Of a DNA stretch of 7,448 bases, positions 1-6,261 are shown piece by piece. Origin of the DNA: Rhodococcus sp. (in: high G+C Gram-positive bacteria) (GTDB lineage Bacteria; Actinomycetota; Actinomycetes; Mycobacteriales; Mycobacteriaceae); the NCBI GenBank assembly GCA_012515885.1, contig JAAYXN010000037.1:1-7448 (forward strand), in the 5' to 3' direction. The position numbers were made by a program, and so were the translations under genes. Numbering within the stretch: position 1 is the stretch's first letter; each line of letters begins with the position of its first letter. The notes below the pieces were generated by a model. The model made no database searches. It was not told where the DNA came from and saw only the letters and a program-made list of their open reading frames with translations.

Positions 1-143
1 GTACCGAAAGCGCCTGTGCCCCATACAGAGTCGTTCCAGGCAGCCAAAGTGATTACAGCACCTACACCGAGGACGATGCCGGAGGCGAGTATTGCCTTCC
101 TCTTGCGACGATTGCGTTCGCGAGTTGCGTCGTTGGTAGTCAT
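1..143 (-). CDS. SipW-type signal peptide exported protein (N-terminus only)
   Basis: Reading leftward from an ATG at 143-141, an open frame runs off the window edge and gives 47 residues. It begins MTTNDATRERNRRKRKAILA, then has a hydrophobic stretch (about residues 18-35) ending in TLAAWNDS, followed by VWGTGAFG. A twin-basic start, a glycine-rich hydrophobic core and a (S/A)W(N/T)D motif followed by W-x-(T/S)G-x-F are typical of the SipW-dependent or alternate-type signal peptide proteins common in Corynebacterium, Gordonia and Rhodococcus. These are exported to the cell surface, and their mature function is usually unknown. An AAGGGG ribosome-binding sequence lies 11 bases before the ATG and supports this start. 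The gene is divergent from the sugar operon. The mature part lies outside the window, so the exact role cannot be told. The family call rests on the signal region only. Confidence 0.75.
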   Translation of the reverse strand, partial: MTTNDATRERNRRKRKAILASGIVLGVGAVITLAAWNDSVWGTGAFG

Positions 144-164
144 TTTATTTCGATCCCCTTCAGG

Positions 165-185
165 ACATGCAGCAGCCACGCATGT
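165..185 (-). promoter_or_regulatory. Inverted repeat beside the ribosome-binding site of the exported-protein gene
   Basis: ACATGC (165-170) and GCATGT (180-185) form a perfect 6-base inverted repeat with a 9-base loop. In the minus-strand transcript it ends four bases before the AAGGGG ribosome-binding sequence at 160-155. A hairpin here could influence translation or mRNA stability, but six base pairs is short enough to arise by chance. The role is inferred. Confidence 0.25.
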
Positions 186-440
186 GTAGCCGTGTTGTAT
201 GGAAATGGAACTGGTTGCCGCACGCCCCGCTCGCGCCCAACGCTTTCTGGCGCAACCACACGACGCAGCCCTCAGCCGCGGTGTAGTTACCATCACGCCG
301 CGCTTCACTGTGTGATGCGCGTCTCGTGACCCGACCCCTCCGAACGTACGGGTGTATCACAAATGGGTCCACAATTATTTACGATTAAACAAAAGTTCCT
401 GTCGGACACTTGCCCAGCTAGAAATATCCGACGCCTCAGG

Positions 441-458
441 TAGTTGCGGCCGCAACTA
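441..458. promoter_or_regulatory. Perfect 18-bp palindrome, likely repressor operator
   Basis: TAGTTGCGGCCGCAACTA reads the same on both strands over all 18 bases. The arrangement TAGTTGC-N4-GCAACTA is what a dimeric helix-turn-helix regulator would bind. From memory it resembles the 18-bp inverted repeats of some actinobacterial MarR regulators, such as RosR of Corynebacterium glutamicum (a GTTG...CAAC core with the same spacing). It lies 122 bases upstream of the HAD start and about 300 bases from the divergent exported-protein gene, so it could act on either. Which protein binds it is inference. The half-site TAGTTG also appears in the marR promoter at 3764-3769. Confidence 0.5.
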
Positions 459-567
459 AATGCGTGGGGTTACCGACCCCCGAACCCGCCCAACAAACCG
501 GTTGAAAACGTAACCGCAGTAACCGATCTGAGACCTCTATTCCCAACAGAAGCAGCCACCTCACCCG

Positions 568-573
568 TAACGT
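568..573 (+). promoter_or_regulatory. Possible -10 element for leaderless transcription of the HAD gene
   Basis: TAACGT fits the actinobacterial -10 pattern TANNNT and lies seven bases before the GTG at 581. That is the spacing expected if transcription begins at the start codon itself. The only purine-rich sequence near the GTG is GGGAG at 575-579, one base away and too close to serve as a ribosome-binding site. No good -35 is visible, which is common for such promoters. This is an inference from spacing and could be coincidence. Confidence 0.35.
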
Positions 574-580
574 CGGGAGC

Positions 581-1327
581 GTGATTGGTCTACCTGATTC
601 GATCTCGGCCTGCTTGTTCGATCTCGACGGAGTTCTCACAAGCACCGAAGTGCTGCACCGGAAGGCGTGGAAACGCACTTTCGACGACTTCCTACGCAAC
701 CGCGACGGCAGCGGATTCACGCCATTCACAGATGCCGACTACCTCACCTATGTCGACGGCAAACCCCGCGACGACGGCACCCGTTCTTTCCTCGCCTCCC
801 GCGGCATCACCCTCCCCGAAGGCGATGTTGAAGACCCCTTTAGCTCCGGGGCCAGCGCCAACACCGTCCACTCGCTCGGCGCACGCAAAAACAACCTGCT
901 GCTTTCCGTCATCGAACAGGAAGGCGTCAACCCCTATCCCGGGTCGCTGCGCTACCTCAGTGCCGTTTACGACGCGGGCCTCAAAGTCGCCGTCGTCACC
1001 TCCTCCGCCAACGGCAAAGCCGTCCTCGACGCCGCCGGACTCACCCGCTACGTGCACGTGCGTATCGACGGCCTCGTCATCCGCGAACACGGCCTGCGCG
1101 GCAAACCCGCACCCGACTCGTACCTCGCTGCCGCCGACGCTCTAGCGGTAGCCCCCTCCCAGGCGGCAGTATTCGAAGATGCGATCGCCGGAGTGGAAGC
1201 GGGAGAAGCAGGCGGATTCGGATTGGTCGTGGGCATCGACCGGCACGGGCAAGCCGACGCGCTGCGCACTCACGGCGCCGACGTCGTCGTCCATGATCTT
1301 GAAGAACTCATGGTCACGCATGGTTGA
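581..1327 (+). CDS. HAD-family beta-phosphoglucomutase
   Basis: This 248-residue cytoplasmic enzyme is predicted to convert beta-glucose 1-phosphate to glucose 6-phosphate. HAD motif I is FDLDGV, with nucleophile D14 and acid/base D16. The pattern H26...W30 matches H20/W24 of the Lactococcus lactis enzyme. The cap has VDGKPRDD with G60 and R63, the equivalent of phosphate-contacting R49. Motif II is VVTSSANG (T140, S142, N144), motif III is GKPAPD (K175), and motif IV is FEDAIAG (E199, D200 binding magnesium). All catalytic positions are kept, though the lysine of the Lactococcus cap loop (K45) is D59 here. The cap is longer than in Lactococcus (221 residues). The GTG start is the first possible codon after an in-frame stop at 503-505 and lacks a spaced ribosome-binding site. 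The gene sits 33 bases before the GH65 gene, as in M. tuberculosis Rv3400-Rv3401, which supports a joint sugar-phosphate pathway. Other sugar phosphates as substrate are not excluded. Confidence 0.88.
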   Translation: MIGLPDSISACLFDLDGVLTSTEVLHRKAWKRTFDDFLRNRDGSGFTPFTDADYLTYVDGKPRDDGTRSFLASRGITLPEGDVEDPFSSGASANTVHSLGARKNNLLLSVIEQEGVNPYPGSLRYLSAVYDAGLKVAVVTSSANGKAVLDAAGLTRYVHVRIDGLVIREHGLRGKPAPDSYLAAADALAVAPSQAAVFEDAIAGVEAGEAGGFGLVVGIDRHGQADALRTHGADVVVHDLEELMVTHG

Positions 1328-1360
1328 TGCCCGCCGCGCACGCATAGAACTGGGGAGACT

Positions 1361-3721
1361 GTGAGCCCGGAGGACACCGAAGAACTCGGTTACGAAATCG
1401 CGCCGTGGCGGCTGCGTTGGCGCGGCCTGGATCTCGACGAACTACGCAACACCGAGTCGACTTTCGCTTTATCTAACGGGCACATCGGTATTCGCGGCAC
1501 CTTCGAGGAAGGCGAGCCGCGTGGCCTGCCCGGCACCTACCTCAACGGTTTCTATGAACGCCGTCCCCTGCCTTACGCCGAGGCTGGCTACGGATATCCG
1601 GAAGACGGGCAGACCGTCGTCAACGCCACCGACGGCTCGATCATCCGTCTTCTCGTCGACGACGAACCCCTCGATATGCGTTACGGCAACGCGCTTTTTC
1701 ATCAGCGCACCCTCGATTTCCGGGCGGGCACACTCACGCGCGTCACCGAATGGGACTCGCCGACGGGACGCCGTGTCCGCATCACCTCGCAGCGTCTGGT
1801 GTCGTTCACCTCGCGTGCCGTGATCGCGATTCGCTATGAGGTGGAGCCGCTCGACGGCGCGGTGGACCTCGTCGTCCAATCTGATCTGCTCGCTAACGAG
1901 CCCATCGAATCCGAATCCAAAGACCCCCGCGTCGCTGCCGCCCTCGACAACCCGCTGGTCGCGGACGCCGCGTCCGCGGAGGGGATGCGGGCGATGCTCG
2001 CCCACCACACACGCGCTTCCGGCCTGCGAATGGCGGCCGCGATGAACCACAACCTGCACGTCGAAGGTGCGGAGCAGCATCAGATTCACGCGGACGGCGA
2101 TCTCGCCCGGCTCACCATCGCCACCAACGTGCCCGCCGACGGGAAACTGCAACTCACCAAATACGTCGCGTACGGATGGTCGGCGCAGCGCTCGTCACCG
2201 GCATTGGCCGCCCAGGTCGAAGCGGCCCTCGCGCAAGCCATCGACACCGGCTGGGACGTCCTCGCGCAGCGGCAACGCGAATTCCTCGACGAATTCTGGT
2301 CTGTCGCCGACGTCGAAATCGACGGCGACGCCGAGCTGCAACAAGCCGTGCGGTTCGCGCTGTTCCACGTCATCCAGGCCGGTGCGCGCGGCGAAACCCG
2401 CGCCATCCCCGCCAAAGGACTCACCGGCCCCGGCTATGACGGGCACGCGTTCTGGGACACCGAAATGTTCGTCCTGCCCCTCCTGACCTACACGCTGCCC
2501 GACGCCGCCCGCGACGCCCTCATGTGGCGTTACCGCACCCTCGACAAGGCCCGTGAGCGGGCACGTCAACTCGGCCAATCCGGGGTGATGTTTCCGTGGC
2601 GCTCCATTAACGGCGACGAATGTTCCGGCTACTGGCCCGCCGGAACCGCTGCGTTCCACGTCAACGCGGACGTCGCTAACGCCACCGCCCGTTACCTCGC
2701 CGCCACCGGCGATGAGCAGTTCGCGCAGGAAGCGGGCATCGAGATTCTGGTGGAAACAGCCCGACTGTGGATGTCGCTGGGCCACCACGACGCGTACGGC
2801 GAATTCCGGATCGACGGCGTCACCGGGCCCGACGAATACAGCGCCATCGTCGACAACAACGTCTACACGAACCTGTTGGCGCAACAGAACCTGCTCGACG
2901 CCGCCGCCTACTGCGCACTGTTCCCGACCTCCGCGCGGACACTCAACGTCACCGAAGAAGAGGCCGCGCACTGGCGCGGGGCCGCCGAGCACATGCGCAT
3001 CCCCTACGACGACGCCCTCGGTGTCCACCCCCAGTCCGATGGGTTTACCCACCATGCCGAATGGGATTTCGTAGGCACACCGGCTGAGGACTACCCGCTG
3101 CTGCTGCACTATCCGTACTTCGATCTGTATCGCAAACAGGTCGTCAAGCAGGCCGATCTCGTGTTGGCGATGTTCATTCGCGGTGACGCGTTCACGTTCG
3201 AGCAGAAGGTCGCGAACTTCGCGTACTACGAGGCGTTGACGGTGCGGGATTCGTCGCTTTCGGCGTGTGGGCAGGCTGTTCTTGCCGCCGAGGTGGGGCA
3301 CATGGATCTGGCCTACGACTACCTCGCGGAAACCGCGTTCACCGACCTGCATGACCTGCACGACAACGTCCGCAACGGTCTCCACATCGCCTCCCTCGCG
3401 GGAACATGGATGGGGTGCGTTGCCGGATTTGGCGGGATGCGTGACTACGGCGGGCACCTCATTTTCGCGCCGCGCCTCCCACCTCAGTTGACGCGAATCA
3501 GCTTCAACCTGTGTGTCCGGGGCCGTGAGGTGCGGGTCGACATCACCAGCACCGAGGCCACCTATCACCTGCGTTCAGGCGCGCCGATTCCGTTGACTCA
3601 CCATGGTGAATCCTTTGAACTCGGCGCCGCGCCTGTTCGTCTACCTATCCCCGATTTACCGCCTGTTGCTGCTGTTCAGCAGCCTTTTGGGCGCGCTCCG
3701 ATTTCTCGCGGCGAACTGTAA
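1361..3721 (+). CDS. GH65 family glycoside phosphorylase (trehalose/maltose/kojibiose phosphorylase-like)
   Basis: This 786-residue enzyme, the length I recall for M. tuberculosis Rv3401, should split an alpha-glucosyl disaccharide with inorganic phosphate by inversion, releasing beta-glucose 1-phosphate. An N-terminal beta-sandwich (about 10-270) starts with NTESTFALSNGHIGIRG. A helical linker follows, then the (alpha/alpha)6 barrel (about 320-700) with FWDTEMF (364-370), VTGPDEY with general acid E492, VVKQAD (K596, Q597), and TVRDSSLS (627-634), the loop expected to hold phosphate. LHIASLAGTW follows, then a C-terminal beta domain and a proline-rich tail. The DSSLS loop favours a phosphorylase over a hydrolase. 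GGGGAG lies three bases before the GTG. The adjacent mutase would consume its product. There is no signal peptide, so it acts in the cytoplasm. The disaccharide (trehalose, maltose, kojibiose or nigerose) cannot be told from sequence. Confidence 0.9.
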   Translation: MSPEDTEELGYEIAPWRLRWRGLDLDELRNTESTFALSNGHIGIRGTFEEGEPRGLPGTYLNGFYERRPLPYAEAGYGYPEDGQTVVNATDGSIIRLLVDDEPLDMRYGNALFHQRTLDFRAGTLTRVTEWDSPTGRRVRITSQRLVSFTSRAVIAIRYEVEPLDGAVDLVVQSDLLANEPIESESKDPRVAAALDNPLVADAASAEGMRAMLAHHTRASGLRMAAAMNHNLHVEGAEQHQIHADGDLARLTIATNVPADGKLQLTKYVAYGWSAQRSSPALAAQVEAALAQAIDTGWDVLAQRQREFLDEFWSVADVEIDGDAELQQAVRFALFHVIQAGARGETRAIPAKGLTGPGYDGHAFWDTEMFVLPLLTYTLPDAARDALMWRYRTLDKARERARQLGQSGVMFPWRSINGDECSGYWPAGTAAFHVNADVANATARYLAATGDEQFAQEAGIEILVETARLWMSLGHHDAYGEFRIDGVTGPDEYSAIVDNNVYTNLLAQQNLLDAAAYCALFPTSARTLNVTEEEAAHWRGAAEHMRIPYDDALGVHPQSDGFTHHAEWDFVGTPAEDYPLLLHYPYFDLYRKQVVKQADLVLAMFIRGDAFTFEQKVANFAYYEALTVRDSSLSACGQAVLAAEVGHMDLAYDYLAETAFTDLHDLHDNVRNGLHIASLAGTWMGCVAGFGGMRDYGGHLIFAPRLPPQLTRISFNLCVRGREVRVDITSTEATYHLRSGAPIPLTHHGESFELGAAPVRLPIPDLPPVAAVQQPFGRAPISRGEL

Positions 3722-3734
3722 ACCCGGCCTTTTC

Positions 3735-3772
3735 CAGTTGTTTACTTGATGCAACCATCCATATAGTTGTAT
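3735..3772 (+). promoter_or_regulatory. marR-MFS promoter with overlapping operator
   Basis: A candidate promoter has -35 TTGTTT (3738-3743) and -10 TATAGT (3762-3767) with an 18-base spacer, placing the transcript start near 3774, about 40 bases before the marR GTG. Across the -10 lies an imperfect inverted repeat, ATGCAAC (3749-3755) and GTTGTAT (3766-3772), with one mismatch and ten bases between the arms. Three related half-sites are visible: CAGTTG (3735-3740), CAACCA on the opposite strand (3752-3757) and TAGTTG (3764-3769). A repressor bound here would block RNA polymerase, as expected for MarR autoregulation. The exact operator limits are inferred. Confidence 0.5.
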
Positions 3773-3812
3773 TCGTCAAGCAAGTTACTGCCGATACGAC
3801 TTGAGGCCACCC

Positions 3813-4241
3813 GTGTCCGTCACCCGCCCCACCACCGAAGAACTCGTCGACGAGGTATTCCTCTTCGGCCGCGCCCTCCGCGACGCCCTCACCAGCGACG
3901 ACGACAGCGCGCTACCGCCCGCCCTCACCGGCGTGCTCTTCATGCTCAGCGCCCACGGCGAATGCCGCCAAAACGAACTCGCCGCCCAACTCTTCGTCGG
4001 ACAATCCGCGTTGAGCAGGCAAATCACCGAACTCGTCAACCTCGGACTCGTCGAACGCCGCAGCGACCCCGCCGACGGCCGCGCCTTCCGCGTCAGCGTC
4101 TCCGACCAGGGCCACAGCTACATCCAAACCATCAAAGACCGACGCGCCTCCCGGCTCCAAGCTCTCCTCGACGGGTGGACGGAAACCGAAGCAGCCGACG
4201 CCGTCGCATCCCTACGTCGCCTGCGGGAGTCACTGACATGA
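3813..4241 (+). CDS. MarR family transcriptional regulator
   Basis: This 142-residue winged helix-turn-helix regulator probably represses itself and the adjacent efflux gene until a ligand or stress releases it. An N-terminal dimerisation helix precedes the DNA-binding domain (about 38-100). The recognition helix is around SALSRQITELVNLGLVERR (65-83), and the wing contains DPADGRAFRVSVSDQG (85-100), with the D-x-R-G-like pattern seen as DPADGR. C-terminal helices complete the dimer. I chose the GTG at 3813 because TTGAGG ends six bases before it. An in-frame TTG at 3801 overlaps that ribosome-binding sequence and would add MRPP. The stop overlaps the next gene's ATG as ATGA, so the pair is coupled. 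There is one cysteine (C51), so a multi-cysteine redox switch is unlikely. The inducer is unknown. Confidence 0.88.
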   Translation: MSVTRPTTEELVDEVFLFGRALRDALTSDDDSALPPALTGVLFMLSAHGECRQNELAAQLFVGQSALSRQITELVNLGLVERRSDPADGRAFRVSVSDQGHSYIQTIKDRRASRLQALLDGWTETEAADAVASLRRLRESLT

Positions 4242-5839
4242 GCACCCCCATGACCCACCGCCAAATCCTGCAAGCCCTCATCGGGCTCCTCGCTGGGCTA
4301 TTCACAACCCTGCTGAGCAGCACCATCGTCACCACCGCGCTGCCCACGATCATCGCCGATCTCGACGGCTCCCAAACCGCGTTCACGTGGATCGTCACCA
4401 GCGCGCTACTCGCCAACGCCGCCTCCACCCCCATTTGGGGAAAGTTCGCGGACCTCTTCAACAAGAAACTGATGGTGCAGATCGCACTCATCATTTTCGT
4501 GATCGGCTCGATCATCGCCGGATTCGCCAGCAACATCACGATCATGCTGGTCGCCCGCGTCATCCAAGGCATCGGCATGGGCGGGTTGACGGCGCTCGTC
4601 GTCGCCATCATCGGCAGTATCGTTTCGCCCCGCGAACGGGGCCGCTACTCCGGATATATGGGCGCGGTCATGGCTGTCGCGATGTCTGGTGGACCGATTC
4701 TCGGCGGTGTCATCGTCGACAGCCCACTGGGGTGGCGGTGGACGTTCTTCGTGTGCGTCCCGCTCGCGCTGGTTGCGCTGGTGTTGTTGCAGTTCACGCT
4801 GCATCTCGAAGACTCACGCCCCGGTTCGGTGTCCATTGACTGGCTCGGCGCGACCCTGCTCACCGCTGGTGTGTCCATCCTGCTGATCTGGGTGTCGTTC
4901 GCCGGCAAAGCCGACTACTACGCGTGGTTCTCTCTCGAATCAGCGCTGCTGGTCGGTGGCGGTATCGCGCTGCTCGCGCTCACCATCTACGTCGAATCCC
5001 GCGCGAAAGACCCGATCATTCCGCTCAAAATCGTCACCGAACGCACCACTGCGCTGGCGATCATCGCGTCCGTCGCAGTCGGTATCGGACTGTTCGGAGC
5101 ACTGACGTTCCTCGGCCAGTACTTCCAAACCGCGCGCGGCTTCAGCCCCACCGCAGCCGGGCTGCTGACCCTGCCGATGGTGGTGGGCATGCTGTCTGGA
5201 TCCATCGTCTCCGGCCAGCTCATCACCCGCTTCGGTAAATGGAAGCCATTCGTTTTGGGCGGGTCGATCCTGCTCGTCATCGGCCTCGGCTACCTCGGCA
5301 CCCTCGACCACGAATCTCCGCTGGTTCCCGTCAGCATCGCGATGATGGTCGTCGGCCTCGGTATGGGTTCGCTGATGCAGAACCTCGTCCTCGCCGTCCA
5401 AAACACGGTGAGCGTCGCCAACATCGGTGCAGCATCCAGCTCGGTCGCGTTTTTCCGCATGTTCGGTGGCGCTGTCGGCGTCTCGGTACTCGGGTCGATC
5501 CTCGCGAGCCGCGTCGCCACCCTGTCCCACGACGGCCTTGAGCGTCTCGGTATCGACACTTCCGGGTCCAGTGGGGGCGGTCTCGACGTCAACGCCCTGC
5601 CCGCACCCGTCCAGGAAGTGATCCGCCACGCCTACGGTGACGCCAACGGCCACATCTTCCTTATTGCCGCAGGGTTCGCTGTGGTTGCGGCCATCGCCGT
5701 CGCCCTCCTCCCCAATCAACCCCTGCGTCGGACCATCGACATCGAACCCGAAGACAAGGACGGGATTCCCGTGACAGTTGTTGAGGGTGCAAACCATGTG
5801 GCGCCACGCGACGCTGATGCTCTTACCCCAACTAAATAG
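4238..5839 (+). CDS. MFS multidrug efflux transporter, DHA2 (14-TMS, EmrB/QacA-type) family
   Basis: This 533-residue inner-membrane protein should export hydrophobic or toxic compounds by proton antiport. It has about 14 hydrophobic segments. The first (13-35) carries SSTIVTTALPTI, the DHA2 D1 motif, with serine where many relatives have aspartate before T-I-V. Motif A is GKFADLFNKK (68-77), motif B is RVIQGIGMGG (107-116), and motif C, typical of antiporters, is GGPILGG (151-157). A hydrophilic loop rich in Ser and Gly precedes the last segment, and a charged tail of about 45 residues ends the protein. The ATG at 4238 overlaps the marR stop by four bases and has GGGAG eight bases upstream. 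An ATG at 4250 is a possible alternative. An upstream extension of the frame through marR is not coding. The coupling to MarR suggests ligand-induced efflux. The substrate is unknown. Confidence 0.92.
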   Translation: MSTPMTHRQILQALIGLLAGLFTTLLSSTIVTTALPTIIADLDGSQTAFTWIVTSALLANAASTPIWGKFADLFNKKLMVQIALIIFVIGSIIAGFASNITIMLVARVIQGIGMGGLTALVVAIIGSIVSPRERGRYSGYMGAVMAVAMSGGPILGGVIVDSPLGWRWTFFVCVPLALVALVLLQFTLHLEDSRPGSVSIDWLGATLLTAGVSILLIWVSFAGKADYYAWFSLESALLVGGGIALLALTIYVESRAKDPIIPLKIVTERTTALAIIASVAVGIGLFGALTFLGQYFQTARGFSPTAAGLLTLPMVVGMLSGSIVSGQLITRFGKWKPFVLGGSILLVIGLGYLGTLDHESPLVPVSIAMMVVGLGMGSLMQNLVLAVQNTVSVANIGAASSSVAFFRMFGGAVGVSVLGSILASRVATLSHDGLERLGIDTSGSSGGGLDVNALPAPVQEVIRHAYGDANGHIFLIAAGFAVVAAIAVALLPNQPLRRTIDIEPEDKDGIPVTVVEGANHVAPRDADALTPTK

Positions 5840-5884
5840 GTCCGCCCCAAAAATCACTCCGACCCCAACTGACACAGCCCGACA

Positions 5885-5949
5885 ACCGCGTCTGCGGTAC
5901 TGTCAAGGCCCACAGTGCGATACGTCACTTTTCCACAGAAAGTGGGACG
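5885..5949 (+). other. Three consecutive short inverted repeats downstream of the efflux gene
   Basis: ACCGC/GCGGT (5885-5889 and 5894-5898, loop 4) is followed directly by ACTGT/ACAGT (5899-5903 and 5912-5916, loop 8). Then comes CGTCACTTT (5923-5931) against AAAGTGGGACG (5939-5949), with a 7-base loop and a two-base bulge. They start 46 bases after the transporter stop. No T-run follows, so they are not classical terminators, but they could protect or end the marR-MFS transcript or form a structured RNA. Each stem alone is weak. The close packing is what draws attention. Confidence 0.3.
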
Positions 5950-6136
5950 CGATTACTGGTCTGACACAAGGCTTTCCCTGCGACTGGCATGGATACGTGT
6001 AACTCGGGATCGTATTAAGTGACGAACATGACATGAGGCCCAAAATCGTGCCATGCTTGTCGCTCGGTCGAGGCGGTATGAGGAGCTGACGCGTAATCCC
6101 AGATCCGCCCGGCGCGATACATACGCGGGAGGGCCG

Positions 6137-6171
6137 AGACCGACGCCGTCCAAACCATGGACGGGGTCTTT
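6137..6171 (+). terminator. Bulged GC-rich hairpin followed by short T-run, possible terminator or attenuator
   Basis: The inner stem CCGTCC (6146-6151) pairs with GGACGG (6159-6164) around a 7-base loop. The outer stem AGACC (6137-6141) pairs with GGTCT (6165-6169), leaving GACG (6142-6145) as a bulge. TT follows, so the 3' side reads GGTCTTT. Eleven pairs with a small T-run resemble an actinobacterial intrinsic terminator. It lies about 90 bases before the carboxylase ATG, so it could stop readthrough from upstream or sit in the carboxylase leader as an attenuator. The T-run is short, which lowers confidence. Confidence 0.35.
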
Positions 6172-6261
6172 CGTGCTGACGTGCGCAAGCCCCCCAAGTA
6201 CAAGCCCATCCCGGCGTGTGTTTGTGTGGGGATACCTCGGAGAAACGGAAGACAAGACGGA

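Larger units (their letters stand above)
144..580. other. Divergent intergenic control region
   Basis: These 437 bases separate the exported-protein gene (minus) from the sugar operon (plus). Short frames in it, including a 70-codon GTG frame on the minus strand at 160-372, lack family features and have no convincing ribosome-binding site, so I do not call them genes. Visible structure includes an inverted repeat just before the ribosome-binding site of the minus gene (165-185), a longer-range inverted repeat (212-258), an AT-rich patch (about 372-395), a perfect palindrome (441-458), a small GGGGT/ACCCC inverted repeat (466-480), an AACCGGTT palindrome (496-503) and a possible leaderless promoter next to the HAD start. 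Promoters for both directions must lie here. None on the minus strand is clear enough to place. Confidence 0.6.
5840..6261. other. 422-base non-coding region with inverted repeats
   Basis: No reading frame here on either strand shows a recognisable protein, a credible start with ribosome-binding site, or limits that avoid the flanking genes. Frames that cross it overlap the transporter tail or the carboxylase in the wrong frame. It contains a row of three short inverted repeats just after the transporter (5885-5949), a stronger bulged hairpin (6137-6171) and a run of six C at 6190-6195. It must hold the end of the efflux operon transcript and the promoter of the carboxylase gene. I cannot place a promoter confidently. 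A small RNA is possible but not shown. Confidence 0.55.

Noticed and set aside
160..372. 70-codon minus-strand frame with a GTG start between the exported-protein gene and the palindrome
   Set aside because: No recognisable domain, no convincing ribosome-binding site, and it ends against the ribosome-binding site of the next gene. More likely leader sequence.
502..530. Possible -35 TTGAAA with a -10 at 525-530 for the sugar operon
   Set aside because: The -35 is good but the 17-base spacing lands on GATCTG, a poor -10. The TAACGT by the GTG is a better candidate.
2195..3568. 457-codon frame antisense to the GH65 gene
   Set aside because: Long antisense frames are expected in high-GC genes. 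The sense strand carries clear GH65 motifs and the antisense product shows no family features.
3718..3745. GTAAAC/GTTTAC inverted repeat after the GH65 stop as a terminator
   Set aside because: Only six AT-rich pairs with a 16-base loop and no T-run after it. It also overlaps the likely -35 of marR.
3767..4237. Upstream extension of the efflux transporter frame through the marR region
   Set aside because: The extension is an Arg/Pro-rich frame overlapping the real MarR gene. The ATG at 4238 with ATGA overlap and a ribosome-binding site is the better start.
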